The notes below the pieces were generated by a model. That model did not search any database. It was given only the letters and a program-made list of their open reading frames with translations, and was not told where the DNA came from. This document shows, in pieces, positions 1 to 9,262 of a DNA stretch of 32,001 nt. The stretch lies in IMG/VR virus record IMGVR_UViG_3300043464_001836, positions 1 through 32,001 of that record; one strand, 5' to 3'. Origin of the DNA: a virus. Numbering within the stretch: position 1 is the first letter of the stretch; every line of letters starts with the position of its first letter. The translations under genes and the position numbers were made by a program.

Positions 1-1
1 A

Positions 2-79
2 TCTGATTGCAAGTATAGATTTGGAGCAACAAGTGTACTCAACTATGGAGCCTTCCCAGGAGCCGGATTATTTAGCTAG
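2..79 (+). CDS. Minor tail protein L-like, C-terminal end (partial)
   Basis: An open frame enters from the left edge and stops at TAG 77-79. The 25 visible residues begin SDCKYRFG and continue through LNYGAFPGAG. A single Cys followed by a [YF]RFGA and [FY]G.FPG pattern resembles the C-terminal end of lambda-type minor tail protein L, whose C-terminal domain carries cysteines that bind an iron-sulfur cluster (family knowledge). The gene directly downstream is K-like, which matches the lambda order L-K-I-J. The end of this frame overlaps the start of the K-like gene by about 35 bp. Only a short tail is visible, so the call rests on the motif and synteny. Confidence 0.55.
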   Translation, partial: SDCKYRFGATSVLNYGAFPGAGLFS

Positions 80-764
80 TTTTAAGAATCATGCACTCTC
101 TAGTCCGACTAGAGAGTGTTGTGGTTTAGTTGTGGAGGTACATGGAGTACTAGTTTACAAACCATGCACTAATATAGCTACTAAAGACTACGACTTTACT
201 ATTAGCCCTTTAGAGTATGCATATATAGAGAGTTTAGGTGATATTAAGTTTGTATGTCATAGCCACTTAGATAACTCTGCTAAGCCATCAGATGTTGATA
301 GAAAAGTATGCAACTATGGGACAGTTCCATGGTTAATATACTCAACTAAGTCTTCTGCTTTAGTAACTATGTATCCAGGAGAGGACGAAGTACCTATTAT
401 AGGTAGGCAGTATAAGTTTGGAGTACTAGATTGTTATGGTCTAGCGCAGGATGTTTATAAAGAACATCTTGGTATTACTATCGGTAGACCCCAAATTGAA
501 GAGACTGAGTGGTTTAAGCATAAAACCAACTTACTAGAAGAACACGCTTTAGAATACGGCTTTACTAGAGTTTCAACATTAAACGAGTTCGACTTAATAT
601 TATTTAAGGCAGGGGACTCAAAAATACCAAATCACGTAGGTGTGAAGACAGATGGTAATACTTTTATACACCATTTAGCCCACAGACTATCAACAAAAGA
701 AGTATACGGCGGATACTGGCAGAAGTGCACCGTAGGAATATATAGGCATAAGGACTTACTATGA
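45..764 (+). CDS. Tail assembly protein K-like (JAMM + NlpC/P60 peptidase)
   Basis: A two-domain protein like lambda gpK, which acts in tail-tip assembly and probably peptidoglycan processing. The N-terminal half has a complete JAMM/MPN metal motif, HSH-x7-SxxD (HSHLDNSAKPSDVD), plus an upstream Glu in RECCGLVVE. The C-terminal half is NlpC/P60-like, with a candidate catalytic Cys in LDCYGLAQD and His in NHVGV. The frame is open to the left edge. A TTG at 21 is possible, but ATG 45 is preferred because the JAMM domain begins just after it and lambda K homologues start similarly. No clean ribosome site decides this. The gene overlaps the L-like frame upstream and ends in an ATGA overlap with the next gene. 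Confidence 0.85.
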   Translation: MEPSQEPDYLASFKNHALSSPTRECCGLVVEVHGVLVYKPCTNIATKDYDFTISPLEYAYIESLGDIKFVCHSHLDNSAKPSDVDRKVCNYGTVPWLIYSTKSSALVTMYPGEDEVPIIGRQYKFGVLDCYGLAQDVYKEHLGITIGRPQIEETEWFKHKTNLLEEHALEYGFTRVSTLNEFDLILFKAGDSKIPNHVGVKTDGNTFIHHLAHRLSTKEVYGGYWQKCTVGIYRHKDLL

Positions 765-1375
765 GAGAAGTAGAACTACACGGAGAATTGGCAAAAAGAT
801 TTGTTAGCAAAGCTAGCTTCGATGTTAGTTCTGTTGCTGAAGCTTTCAGAGCCCTTTCTGCTAATTTCAAAAATTTTAAGCAGTATATTATTAATTATAA
901 GCCTGGTTTTATGATTAAAGTAGGCGACTTATTTCTAACCCAAGAAGACCTAAGTACCCCAATAGGTAAAAAAGATACTATACATATTATCCCTTATGTA
1001 ACTGGTTCTGGTAAACTAGGTACTATTATAGTAGGTGCTGCACTAATGTGGATTACAGCCGGAGCCGCGGCAGCAGCTGTAGCCGGACAGACTACTATTG
1101 GTGCTGTAGCAGGTTTCTCTGGTATTGGTGTATCAGTAGGAGTAGCTTCAGCCATTAGTCAATTAGGCGTAGGACTAGTTTTAGCAGGAGTATCATCTCT
1201 GCTATTCGCTCCACCTAAACAACAAGTAAGTACTCCAGTAGAGAATACTCCTAATACTTACTTTAATGGCGCTGTAAATACCGTTACTCAGGGATTGGCA
1301 GTACCGATCGGATACGGAAAATTAATAGTAGGCTCAGCAGTTATAAGCGCAGGAATTACACTAGATAGTGACTAA
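761..1375 (+). CDS. Tail assembly protein I-like
   Basis: A 204-aa protein resembling lambda gpI, a tail-tip assembly factor needed with K, L and J but thought not to remain in the mature virion (family knowledge). The N-terminal ~85 residues form a ubiquitin-like region (MREVELHGELAKRF up to HIIPYVTGSGK). It is followed by a long Ala/Gly-rich hydrophobic stretch (about residues 88-150), then a C-terminal segment containing VPIGYGKLIVGSAVIS, which is typical of the family. ATG 761 overlaps the stop of the K-like gene (ATGA). A 9-bp gap then leads to the J-like gene, so K-I-J are probably translated together. Confidence 0.85.
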   Translation: MREVELHGELAKRFVSKASFDVSSVAEAFRALSANFKNFKQYIINYKPGFMIKVGDLFLTQEDLSTPIGKKDTIHIIPYVTGSGKLGTIIVGAALMWITAGAAAAAVAGQTTIGAVAGFSGIGVSVGVASAISQLGVGLVLAGVSSLLFAPPKQQVSTPVENTPNTYFNGAVNTVTQGLAVPIGYGKLIVGSAVISAGITLDSD

Positions 1376-1384
1376 GGATACCCA

Positions 1385-4300
1385 ATGAATAAAGAAGTGC
1401 TAATTACTGGTTCTAAAGGTGGAGAGCAGTCACACACTCCAGTTGAAACAGCTGATAACTTAAAATCTAGCGCATATGTAGAGTTTGTTGACCTAATCTG
1501 CGAGGGTGAGATTGAAGGTCTTGTTACTGGAGATGCTAAGTCCTTATACCTAAATGGTACTCCAGTACAAAACTCTGATGGTACATATAACTACCCAGAC
1601 TATACGTTTACTTTCTTAAAAGGTACACAGTATCAGGATCCTATACTTGGTTTTGATACTGTAGAGTCTGGAGTTTCTGGGCCTGGTGAGGTAAAGTACT
1701 CCCTCCCTAAGAGTGTTACTTTTAGTAATGCAAATGCAGACGCTGTACGCATAATTGTAGCTATACCAGCACTTGTAAGTTACGCTGATAATGGTGATAC
1801 TAATGGGTCAAGCTTAGTATATGAAGTACTACTAAGTGTTAATGGTGGTACGGCTACAAAGCTAATAGAAAAGACTGTAAGTGGTAAGACCACTTCTAGG
1901 TACCAATTAAGCCATAAGATTGATTTGAGCGCTTTTAGAACTAGTGAAAATGATAGCTTTACGCTAACTCTTAAGAAGACCTCAGTAGACTCTAGTAGCC
2001 TCAAAGTACAAAGTAGCTTATACTTTGACTCCTATACCCTTATATCTAACACGAAGCTACGGTACCCTAACTCAGTTATCTGTGCATCTAAGGTATCCTC
2101 TAGTCAGTTCTCAGCGGTACCTACACGTGGTTACTTCTTAAAGCTACTAAAAGTAAAGCTACCTACTGGGTATAACCCAGAGACTAGAAGCTACCCAACT
2201 ATTTGGGATGGAACACTAGATAACTACGCATGGACGGACAATCCTGTTTGGTGCTTCTATGACTTAATCACTAATGACCGCTACGGTCTAGGTGAGTATC
2301 TAGATGCTTCTCTAATAGATAAGTGGGCCTTATATAGTATCGCGCAATACTGTGATGAATTAGTTCCTGATGGTTTTGGTGGTACTGAACCTAGATTTAC
2401 CTTGAATGCGTACATACAGTCAAGAGAAGATGCTATTAAGTTAGTAACTGATTTAACCAGTACATTCAGAGCTATGGTATACTGGGGTGGTGGACTACTG
2501 ACAGCAGTTCAAGATTCTAGTACTAGTACTCCTCTAATGCAATTTACTAATAGTAATGTAGTTGGGGGTACTTTTAACTACTCTGGAGCTTCAAAGAAAG
2601 TAGTACATACTGCTGCACTTGTAACTTGGAATGACCCATCAGATCAGTATAAGCAGAAGGTAGAGTACGTTGAAGATAGAGAGTCAATTGCTAGATACGG
2701 TTATAATCCTACAGATGTAGTAGCTTTCGGGTGTACCTCTAGAGCACAAGCACATAGAGTAGGAAAGTGGCTACTATATACCGAAAGAGTAGAGTCCAGT
2801 GTTGTAGTATTCAGTGCAGGCCTAGAAGCCTCCTACCTTACCCCAGGCTCTATAGTTAAGGTATTCGATGAATCAAGAGCAGGTGTAGAGTTTGGTGGTA
2901 GAATACTTTCTAGTGCTATTAGTACACTTAACGTAACAGCTGTACTTGACAGACCTGTAGCCTTAACGTCGGGAACTCAGTACTATATTCGTGGTACAGT
3001 AATTTCTGATGGCACATTAAGCACTATAACTCAAGCTATCCCTACTAGTCAAAACGGACCTTCAGTATCTACTTTAGTACTCGATAAGAATAGTAATACT
3101 ATACTATTAGCACCAAATATGTCTTGGACTATTTATAGCGAAGGTACTATAGATGAAGAGCTTTATAGAGTCTTAAGTATTAGTGAGTCTGATAGTGTAG
3201 GTATTTATGAAATATCTGCAATCTACCATGACCCAAATAAGTTTGACTATATTGAGAATAACGTAGAATTAGAAGATAGAGTCTTCTCAACTATTAGTAC
3301 TATACCTGGAGCAGTAGATTATACAAAAGTAACTAGTTCTAGTGGCACATTTACTGACTCTACCGGTTCAGTAAGAACTAACTTAAATGTTGGTTTTGAA
3401 AGGGTAGAGTACGCCGCTAGTTATACAGTGGAACTTAAAGAAAGTTCAGGTAACTGGGTAATTGTAGCAGATAAAACTACAAGTACTAATATTACTTTAC
3501 AAGATATAGTACCTGATTCTAGCTACTCAGTTAGAATTACACCCTTCAATATTTTAGGAGAACCAGGTCCTGCGGTAACTAAGGAAACTATTGCTGTAAA
3601 TAGTACCTCTTCTGAAGTATATGCTTATCAGGTTCAAAACTTTTCCGCTACTTTACGTGCAACTGATATACTACTATCGTGGGATAGCTTTACTTCCGTA
3701 GGGTTTACTACAACTTATACTATTAAGCTAGGTAGTTCCTTTGATACTGCTACCGAAATAGTATCTGGATTAACCACTAACTCTTTTACTGTTAATCCTA
3801 ATACTCTAGGTGAGTATAAGTTCTGGATTGTTTATACCTTTAATATACTAGGTGATACATCCGCACCTATTAGTACTACTATCAACCTAGAGAAGCCTTT
3901 ACCACCTATTGATTTAAATACTGATGGTAAGGCATATTCTATCAGACTATCCTGGGATTATCAACAACAAAAAGTAGACCTAGATACAGTACAGGTATGG
4001 AGTTCTAGTACTCCAGATAGAGCTAACTCAGTATTACTTGTAGAGCTACCTTTTGGTACTCGTGTATACACTGTAACTGACCTAGATGCCGCTGAAGTAG
4101 TATACTTCTGGCTAAAAGTAGTTGATACAAGAGGAAATAGTTCCGACTTTTACCCGCTAAGTGCTACTAATGGAATTAGAGGTCAAGCTAACCTAGAGGT
4201 TTCTACATTACTAGGTATACTAGCAGATTCCATTACCTCTAGTGAACTAGCAGGCTCATTAAGCTCCAGAATAGATTTAATTGACGCTAGTAGTAGTGTA

Positions 4301-7300
4301 GAAGGCTCAGTAGACTATAAAGTTCTTCAGGAAGCTAATAGAGCTAACGCAGTAAACTTATCAACAACTAGACTTCAGCTAGACTCGGATAAATCCCTAG
4401 CTGAGAGCATACTACTAAACACCTTAAATGAGGATGCTAATAGAGAGCTACTACAAGGTACTATAGCTAGAGCAAGCTCTACACTAAAAGAATTCACTAT
4501 TGAAGGTATTAGTGCAGAAGCTACCGCTAGACAAGCCCTAGAAACTAGCTTAGTAAATAGTATAAGTGCTGTTGCCGCAGATATAGAAACTGAAGAAACT
4601 GCTAGAGTTAATGCAGTAAGTGCTGAAGCTACTGCTAGGCAAACATTAGCTACTCAGTTTAGGGGTTCGTATGAAGGTAATGATGCAAGTCAACTAACTT
4701 CTGGGTTACTATACCAAGAGTCGGTAACTCGCTCGAACGCAGATAACTCTCTTTCTCAACAGATAACACTGCTATCCGCCGGAGCAGGTGAGCAATTTGA
4801 CTGGCAATCTATATGGTATTTTGATAGCTCCATAGAAGATTGGACAGGTAATGGTACCCCTACTATAGAGGTAAGTGGGTGGTTACGACCAGCCAATCAA
4901 ACCTCTAATGCATACGTAATATCTCCTACTATAAATGTTAATGCTGCTAAATATGGACAAGTAAAATTACGAGTACGCGCAGTTGGTACTCCAACCTTCG
5001 CCGGATATCTATGGTGGAATACCTCTACAGAAACTACTTGGGATACTTCTAGAAGAATAGCCTTAGACGAGCCAGTATTAGATAGTAACGGAATTGGTCT
5101 AATTCCTACGACTATAAACTGGTTTGGTACTGTAACACAGATAAAAATAAGTTTATCTGATGCCCAAACGAGTTCCAATTACTATGAGTTAGACTGGGTA
5201 GCTATTGGTCGTCCCTCCCCAGGCGCATCTAGTGCACAACTACTAGAACTTGAAAGAGTAACAGTAGATACTAGTAATGCAACTTCTTTAGCTTCTAAGT
5301 TAAGTACCTTAGACGCCACTATCAATAATAGTGTTACTGGTTTAGTTGATACTGTTGCTAATATCAAGGATACATATACGGTTATAGCAGATATAGAAGA
5401 ATCCTCCGCGTCCGCACAGAGAACTTTACTATCTTCTATTGGTAACCCGGTAAGAGTTATTTACTCAAGTACCCAACCTACTCCTCAAACTGTAGTAACT
5501 ACTTTAGAGGACGGTAGTACTTTTAGCTCTAGTACTATTAATACTGGTGATATCTGGTTTGATACTTCTAATGCTAATACATCTTATATTTTTGATTGGC
5601 CTTATTGGGTATTAGCAACTAGTATAAATACTGCAAATAATACTGCATTTATTGATTCGTTAGAGGAAACCTTAACGAACCCAACAACAGCTACTACAAC
5701 TCTATGGAAAACCGCAGTATCTGAAGTAGTTGATTTAAATACAGGACAATCAAAGCTAACCGCTAGTTTTTCAGAGATCGATAATACTATTGCTGATGAA
5801 ACTAGAGCTCGTGTTAGTAGCATTAGAACCCTAGAAGCTTCTAGCAATAGTACTGATGAGATACTATTAAATAATATACTAAACCTTGAAGATGCTAGAA
5901 AAGCTCAAACTGCAGCAGTAGCCTTCGCTGTACAAGAGCTAAACACTAGAACTGAAGAAGGTTTACTAGCAGAGGCTACTAGTAGAGAACTATTATCAAC
6001 TACGGTTACTGGAGAGCTAGCCTCCCTAAGTGGTAACATTGAAAGTGTTAGTGAGGCCTTGACAACTTTAGAAGATAGTTCTGTACTTAGACTTAGTACT
6101 ATTGAAGCCAGATTTATAGGTTTTGGAACTACTGATACAGTAGCTTCTAAAATCTCCGATTATGCATACTCTAAAGTAGATGCGGATACTGCAATAGCTA
6201 CAAGTACTAATGCGCTAGAAACAACTATCAATGGTCAGCTAGGTGTTATCAATAGTGGCCTATTAACTAAAGAAACGGCTAAGATAGGGTACTGTACTGG
6301 TGACAGTAGTATACTAGATAAAGTATCTTGCGAAGCTGCTGGAAGAGTATGGGTTGCACAGCCTTTAGCAACTGCAGTAAAGCAGCTAAGTATAACAGCA
6401 GCGAATGGACAAACAGCGTCTATTCAACAGCAGTTTGAAACTATCTACGGAGCTAGCGGACTTAATAGCCAGTATAGTGTAAAACTAGACAGTAATGGTT
6501 ATGTAAGTGGATTTGGTCTATATAACTCTGGCAGCAGTTCAGAGTTTATAGTAGCTACGGATAAGTTTGCTGTAATACCTCCTACAGTTGTTGGTACCGA
6601 GCCAGTAATTAAGTATCATGGACAGTACTGGAAGTCTGGTAGCATATTTAAGCGTTGGAATGCTAACTTAACTACTCCTGCATGGGAAGTTGTAGACTAC
6701 AAGTTACCTTTCGCGGTACTTACTACGCAGGAAACCATCAATGGGGAGCTCTTTGAACCTGGTGTATATATTGATGGTGCTAGCATTGCTAAGTCAAGTA
6801 TCGGCAATGAGCAGGTAGATAACCTAGATGCTACTAAAATAGCTACTGGGTACTTAAGTGCTGATAGAATAGAGGCGGAATCTATTACAGTAGCTAAGAT
6901 CGATACTAAGCTGCTGACTATTAAGGACGCTAATGGGACTGTTATTTTTGGAGTTAATGCTACAGTTCCAGCTACTAACTTACCAGATGAAAGTCTAAAT
7001 AGCAACGTAAGTCTAAATTCACTAGGCTACCTAGGTGCACTAGATGCTACGAATGGTAGTAGCTTAGTAGTTTCTGATTTCTCGTCTGGTATGACTAATT
7101 GGACTACTGATAGAGATGGTAGCCCTAGCACAGTTGCTACTATTGAGGGAACTAAAGTAACAGATGATGCACTATTTGGAGTATGTGGGGAATTTAATTG
7201 GCTAAATACTTCTGGTGAGGATATTCTATCAAAACAGTTAGTAACTATTGTACCTAGTAGAGTATATAAAATTACTGCTACTTTTAAAGTAGTAAGCTTT

Positions 7301-9247
7301 TCATCTGCTAGTAGTGCTCCATTTGATATAATTATTGCTAGTAATGCGTCTGACTATACAATTATAGGTGCAGATGATGGACCTAACGTTACTGCTACTG
7401 CTATAGATACGGTATACTCTGCCAGTGCAACTATATGCACGGACTCTACTTCAGGAGCTGATAAGACCTTTCTACCAACTGCTAGGTACTTTAGAGCTGG
7501 ATTAAGACTTGCTAGTAGCATAAGTGGTTCTATGGTAGTAAGGATTAAGTCTATACTAATTGAGGATGTAACAGACTCTTTTAGTGCCCAAAAGGCTTTA
7601 AGTAGTATTGCTAGTGATGCTGTACTATCTAAGTATGAAAAGCCAGATGTACTTAACGAGTGGAATGTTCTCACAGCCGAGCATGCACGTATTAATATAC
7701 AGTCCGGAGCTTTTAGCTTAGTTGCTGAGAGTACAACATTTAATAGTATTCTGGAGTTACTGGGAAAATACTTAAACGGCGGAGTTGACTGGGACTATAG
7801 CGTATTCTTCCCTACTCTACCTAGCTGGTTACAAGATTTATCTACCGATCAACCAATAGTAGGTAGTGACTTTAGAAGTGCTTTTACTAACTACTACACA
7901 GCTAGGCAAAATATGCTGAATGCTATAGCAGCAAAAGCAGCAACTATGGCTACTTGGAGTGGAATACCTACAGGATCAGGTAAACCCGCTGATAATGCTA
8001 CTAGAAATAAGGTCTTTAGACAGGCTACTGCTCCTACTGCTGATATGGCAGCAGGTGACTTCTGGATAAAAAATACTAGTCCATATAGTATTAGTGAATA
8101 TAATGGTACTGCATGGGTACAGACAGGTGACTTAACTAGTCAGAATACCGCTGCAAGTATAGCTGACCAAGGAGCATTTGCTACACTAAGCCAAATTACT
8201 AAGGCTAATGCAAGTACTTATATAGCTAGTACAGCTATCGGTAGTGCCTTTATTGAAGACGCAGCTATTACAAATGCTAAAATTGGTAGTTTTATACAGT
8301 CAGATAATTACGTAGCTGGTACGTCTGGGTGGAGTATTAATAAAACTGGTGATACAGAATTTAGAGGCCCTTCAGGGCACCTAAAAATCGCGAGTACAGG
8401 CTCTAGTATTGAATTTAAGAAGGCTTCAGGTGCTACCAGCTTTAAGGTTGATACTTCTGGAAACGCAACATTTTCAGGAGATATTACAGGATCTACTGGA
8501 ACCTTCTCTGGAAAGTTAGCAGCTGGCGTACTAGATGCTAGTGCTTTCGCAGGTCTAAGCTACACATACAACTCTAACCAATCTTTCACTATTCCAACTA
8601 AACCTAGTGACTGGTCTACTATGCATATGAGAGTTACTCTTATAGGTGGTGGTGGTGGTGGTGGTGGTGGTGGTTCTTGGACATTTGGAGGGGGCGGAGG
8701 TGGTGGAGGCGGAGGTGCCGGATACTCTAGCACTACAGTATACCAAACTATTAACACAGGAAGTGTATACTCTATAGTTGTAGGTGCACCCGGTGGTGGT
8801 GGTTCAGGTGTCACAGCACCGGAACCCTACAGCGGGGGGGGTAATGGACGCCTAGGGTACCCAGGTACTAGCGGAGGATCTACTATACTATATAATCCAG
8901 CAGGTCAGGTAAGCTTATCAGCGAGCGGCGGCGGCGGCGGCGGTGGTGGAGATATGATTCTAGGAGGTGTATTAGGTACCGGTAGTATAAACGGGCAACC
9001 AGGAAATAACGCAAGTGCAGCTGGTGGTTCCAACTTAGGAGGAGCCGGTGGTGGCTCAGGGTACGGAGCAGGGGGTAGAGGTGGAAATGGTGGTAAGCCT
9101 TCAGACTCAGGATCTTCAGGTACTTGGGGTGTAGCTATCATTGAGTTTTTTGACCCTAATTTCGTAGTAACTAATACTAGGTACCAAAATTTAATATCCT
9201 GGCTTAATAGTAGGGGTATAGGTACTGTACCTACAAATGCTATATAA
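1385..9247 (+). CDS. J: Giant tail tip / host-specificity protein J-like with polyglycine tip
   Basis: At 2,620 aa this is more than twice the ~1,130 aa of lambda J, the central tip protein that contacts the receptor. An AAGGA lies just before ATG 1385. Residues ~25-330 are the conserved tip region, opening with ELITGSKGGEQ-like sequence and containing GRYGLGEYLD-like motifs (here DRYGLGEYLD). Residues ~640-940 contain about three fibronectin-III-like repeats. Then come long alpha-helical stretches rich in EATARQ/EETARV heptad-like repeats. A DUF1983-like region lies near residues 1,690-1,850 (YSVKLDSNGYVSGFGLYN). The end (from ~2,400) holds several polyglycine blocks separated by short aromatic/Ser segments and closes with WGVAIIEFFDP. 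The Gly-rich tip resembles distal adhesin domains of other phages, so it probably sets host range (inference). Confidence 0.9.
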   Translation: MNKEVLITGSKGGEQSHTPVETADNLKSSAYVEFVDLICEGEIEGLVTGDAKSLYLNGTPVQNSDGTYNYPDYTFTFLKGTQYQDPILGFDTVESGVSGPGEVKYSLPKSVTFSNANADAVRIIVAIPALVSYADNGDTNGSSLVYEVLLSVNGGTATKLIEKTVSGKTTSRYQLSHKIDLSAFRTSENDSFTLTLKKTSVDSSSLKVQSSLYFDSYTLISNTKLRYPNSVICASKVSSSQFSAVPTRGYFLKLLKVKLPTGYNPETRSYPTIWDGTLDNYAWTDNPVWCFYDLITNDRYGLGEYLDASLIDKWALYSIAQYCDELVPDGFGGTEPRFTLNAYIQSREDAIKLVTDLTSTFRAMVYWGGGLLTAVQDSSTSTPLMQFTNSNVVGGTFNYSGASKKVVHTAALVTWNDPSDQYKQKVEYVEDRESIARYGYNPTDVVAFGCTSRAQAHRVGKWLLYTERVESSVVVFSAGLEASYLTPGSIVKVFDESRAGVEFGGRILSSAISTLNVTAVLDRPVALTSGTQYYIRGTVISDGTLSTITQAIPTSQNGPSVSTLVLDKNSNTILLAPNMSWTIYSEGTIDEELYRVLSISESDSVGIYEISAIYHDPNKFDYIENNVELEDRVFSTISTIPGAVDYTKVTSSSGTFTDSTGSVRTNLNVGFERVEYAASYTVELKESSGNWVIVADKTTSTNITLQDIVPDSSYSVRITPFNILGEPGPAVTKETIAVNSTSSEVYAYQVQNFSATLRATDILLSWDSFTSVGFTTTYTIKLGSSFDTATEIVSGLTTNSFTVNPNTLGEYKFWIVYTFNILGDTSAPISTTINLEKPLPPIDLNTDGKAYSIRLSWDYQQQKVDLDTVQVWSSSTPDRANSVLLVELPFGTRVYTVTDLDAAEVVYFWLKVVDTRGNSSDFYPLSATNGIRGQANLEVSTLLGILADSITSSELAGSLSSRIDLIDASSSVEGSVDYKVLQEANRANAVNLSTTRLQLDSDKSLAESILLNTLNEDANRELLQGTIARASSTLKEFTIEGISAEATARQALETSLVNSISAVAADIETEETARVNAVSAEATARQTLATQFRGSYEGNDASQLTSGLLYQESVTRSNADNSLSQQITLLSAGAGEQFDWQSIWYFDSSIEDWTGNGTPTIEVSGWLRPANQTSNAYVISPTINVNAAKYGQVKLRVRAVGTPTFAGYLWWNTSTETTWDTSRRIALDEPVLDSNGIGLIPTTINWFGTVTQIKISLSDAQTSSNYYELDWVAIGRPSPGASSAQLLELERVTVDTSNATSLASKLSTLDATINNSVTGLVDTVANIKDTYTVIADIEESSASAQRTLLSSIGNPVRVIYSSTQPTPQTVVTTLEDGSTFSSSTINTGDIWFDTSNANTSYIFDWPYWVLATSINTANNTAFIDSLEETLTNPTTATTTLWKTAVSEVVDLNTGQSKLTASFSEIDNTIADETRARVSSIRTLEASSNSTDEILLNNILNLEDARKAQTAAVAFAVQELNTRTEEGLLAEATSRELLSTTVTGELASLSGNIESVSEALTTLEDSSVLRLSTIEARFIGFGTTDTVASKISDYAYSKVDADTAIATSTNALETTINGQLGVINSGLLTKETAKIGYCTGDSSILDKVSCEAAGRVWVAQPLATAVKQLSITAANGQTASIQQQFETIYGASGLNSQYSVKLDSNGYVSGFGLYNSGSSSEFIVATDKFAVIPPTVVGTEPVIKYHGQYWKSGSIFKRWNANLTTPAWEVVDYKLPFAVLTTQETINGELFEPGVYIDGASIAKSSIGNEQVDNLDATKIATGYLSADRIEAESITVAKIDTKLLTIKDANGTVIFGVNATVPATNLPDESLNSNVSLNSLGYLGALDATNGSSLVVSDFSSGMTNWTTDRDGSPSTVATIEGTKVTDDALFGVCGEFNWLNTSGEDILSKQLVTIVPSRVYKITATFKVVSFSSASSAPFDIIIASNASDYTIIGADDGPNVTATAIDTVYSASATICTDSTSGADKTFLPTARYFRAGLRLASSISGSMVVRIKSILIEDVTDSFSAQKALSSIASDAVLSKYEKPDVLNEWNVLTAEHARINIQSGAFSLVAESTTFNSILELLGKYLNGGVDWDYSVFFPTLPSWLQDLSTDQPIVGSDFRSAFTNYYTARQNMLNAIAAKAATMATWSGIPTGSGKPADNATRNKVFRQATAPTADMAAGDFWIKNTSPYSISEYNGTAWVQTGDLTSQNTAASIADQGAFATLSQITKANASTYIASTAIGSAFIEDAAITNAKIGSFIQSDNYVAGTSGWSINKTGDTEFRGPSGHLKIASTGSSIEFKKASGATSFKVDTSGNATFSGDITGSTGTFSGKLAAGVLDASAFAGLSYTYNSNQSFTIPTKPSDWSTMHMRVTLIGGGGGGGGGGSWTFGGGGGGGGGGAGYSSTTVYQTINTGSVYSIVVGAPGGGGSGVTAPEPYSGGGNGRLGYPGTSGGSTILYNPAGQVSLSASGGGGGGGGDMILGGVLGTGSINGQPGNNASAAGGSNLGGAGGGSGYGAGGRGGNGGKPSDSGSSGTWGVAIIEFFDPNFVVTNTRYQNLISWLNSRGIGTVPTNAI
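8645..8950 (+). repeat. Simple-sequence Gly-codon repeats in the J-like gene
   Basis: Ten uninterrupted GGT codons occupy 8645-8674. Mixed GGN codons follow around 8688-8717. A run of eight G lies at 8834-8841, and five GGC codons at 8927-8941 are followed by GGT GGT GGA to 8950. These encode the polyglycine blocks of the J-like tip. Triplet slippage would change Gly tract length in frame, while slippage in the G8 run would shift the frame. The antisense proline-rich frames here are only shadows of the Gly codons. Confidence 0.9.
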
Positions 9248-9262
9248 AGGAGTAACAAAAAT

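Noticed and set aside
8560-9258. Antisense proline-rich frames (84 and 117 aa)
   Set aside because: They are complementary shadows of the Gly codons of the J-like gene and have no ribosome site or independent support.
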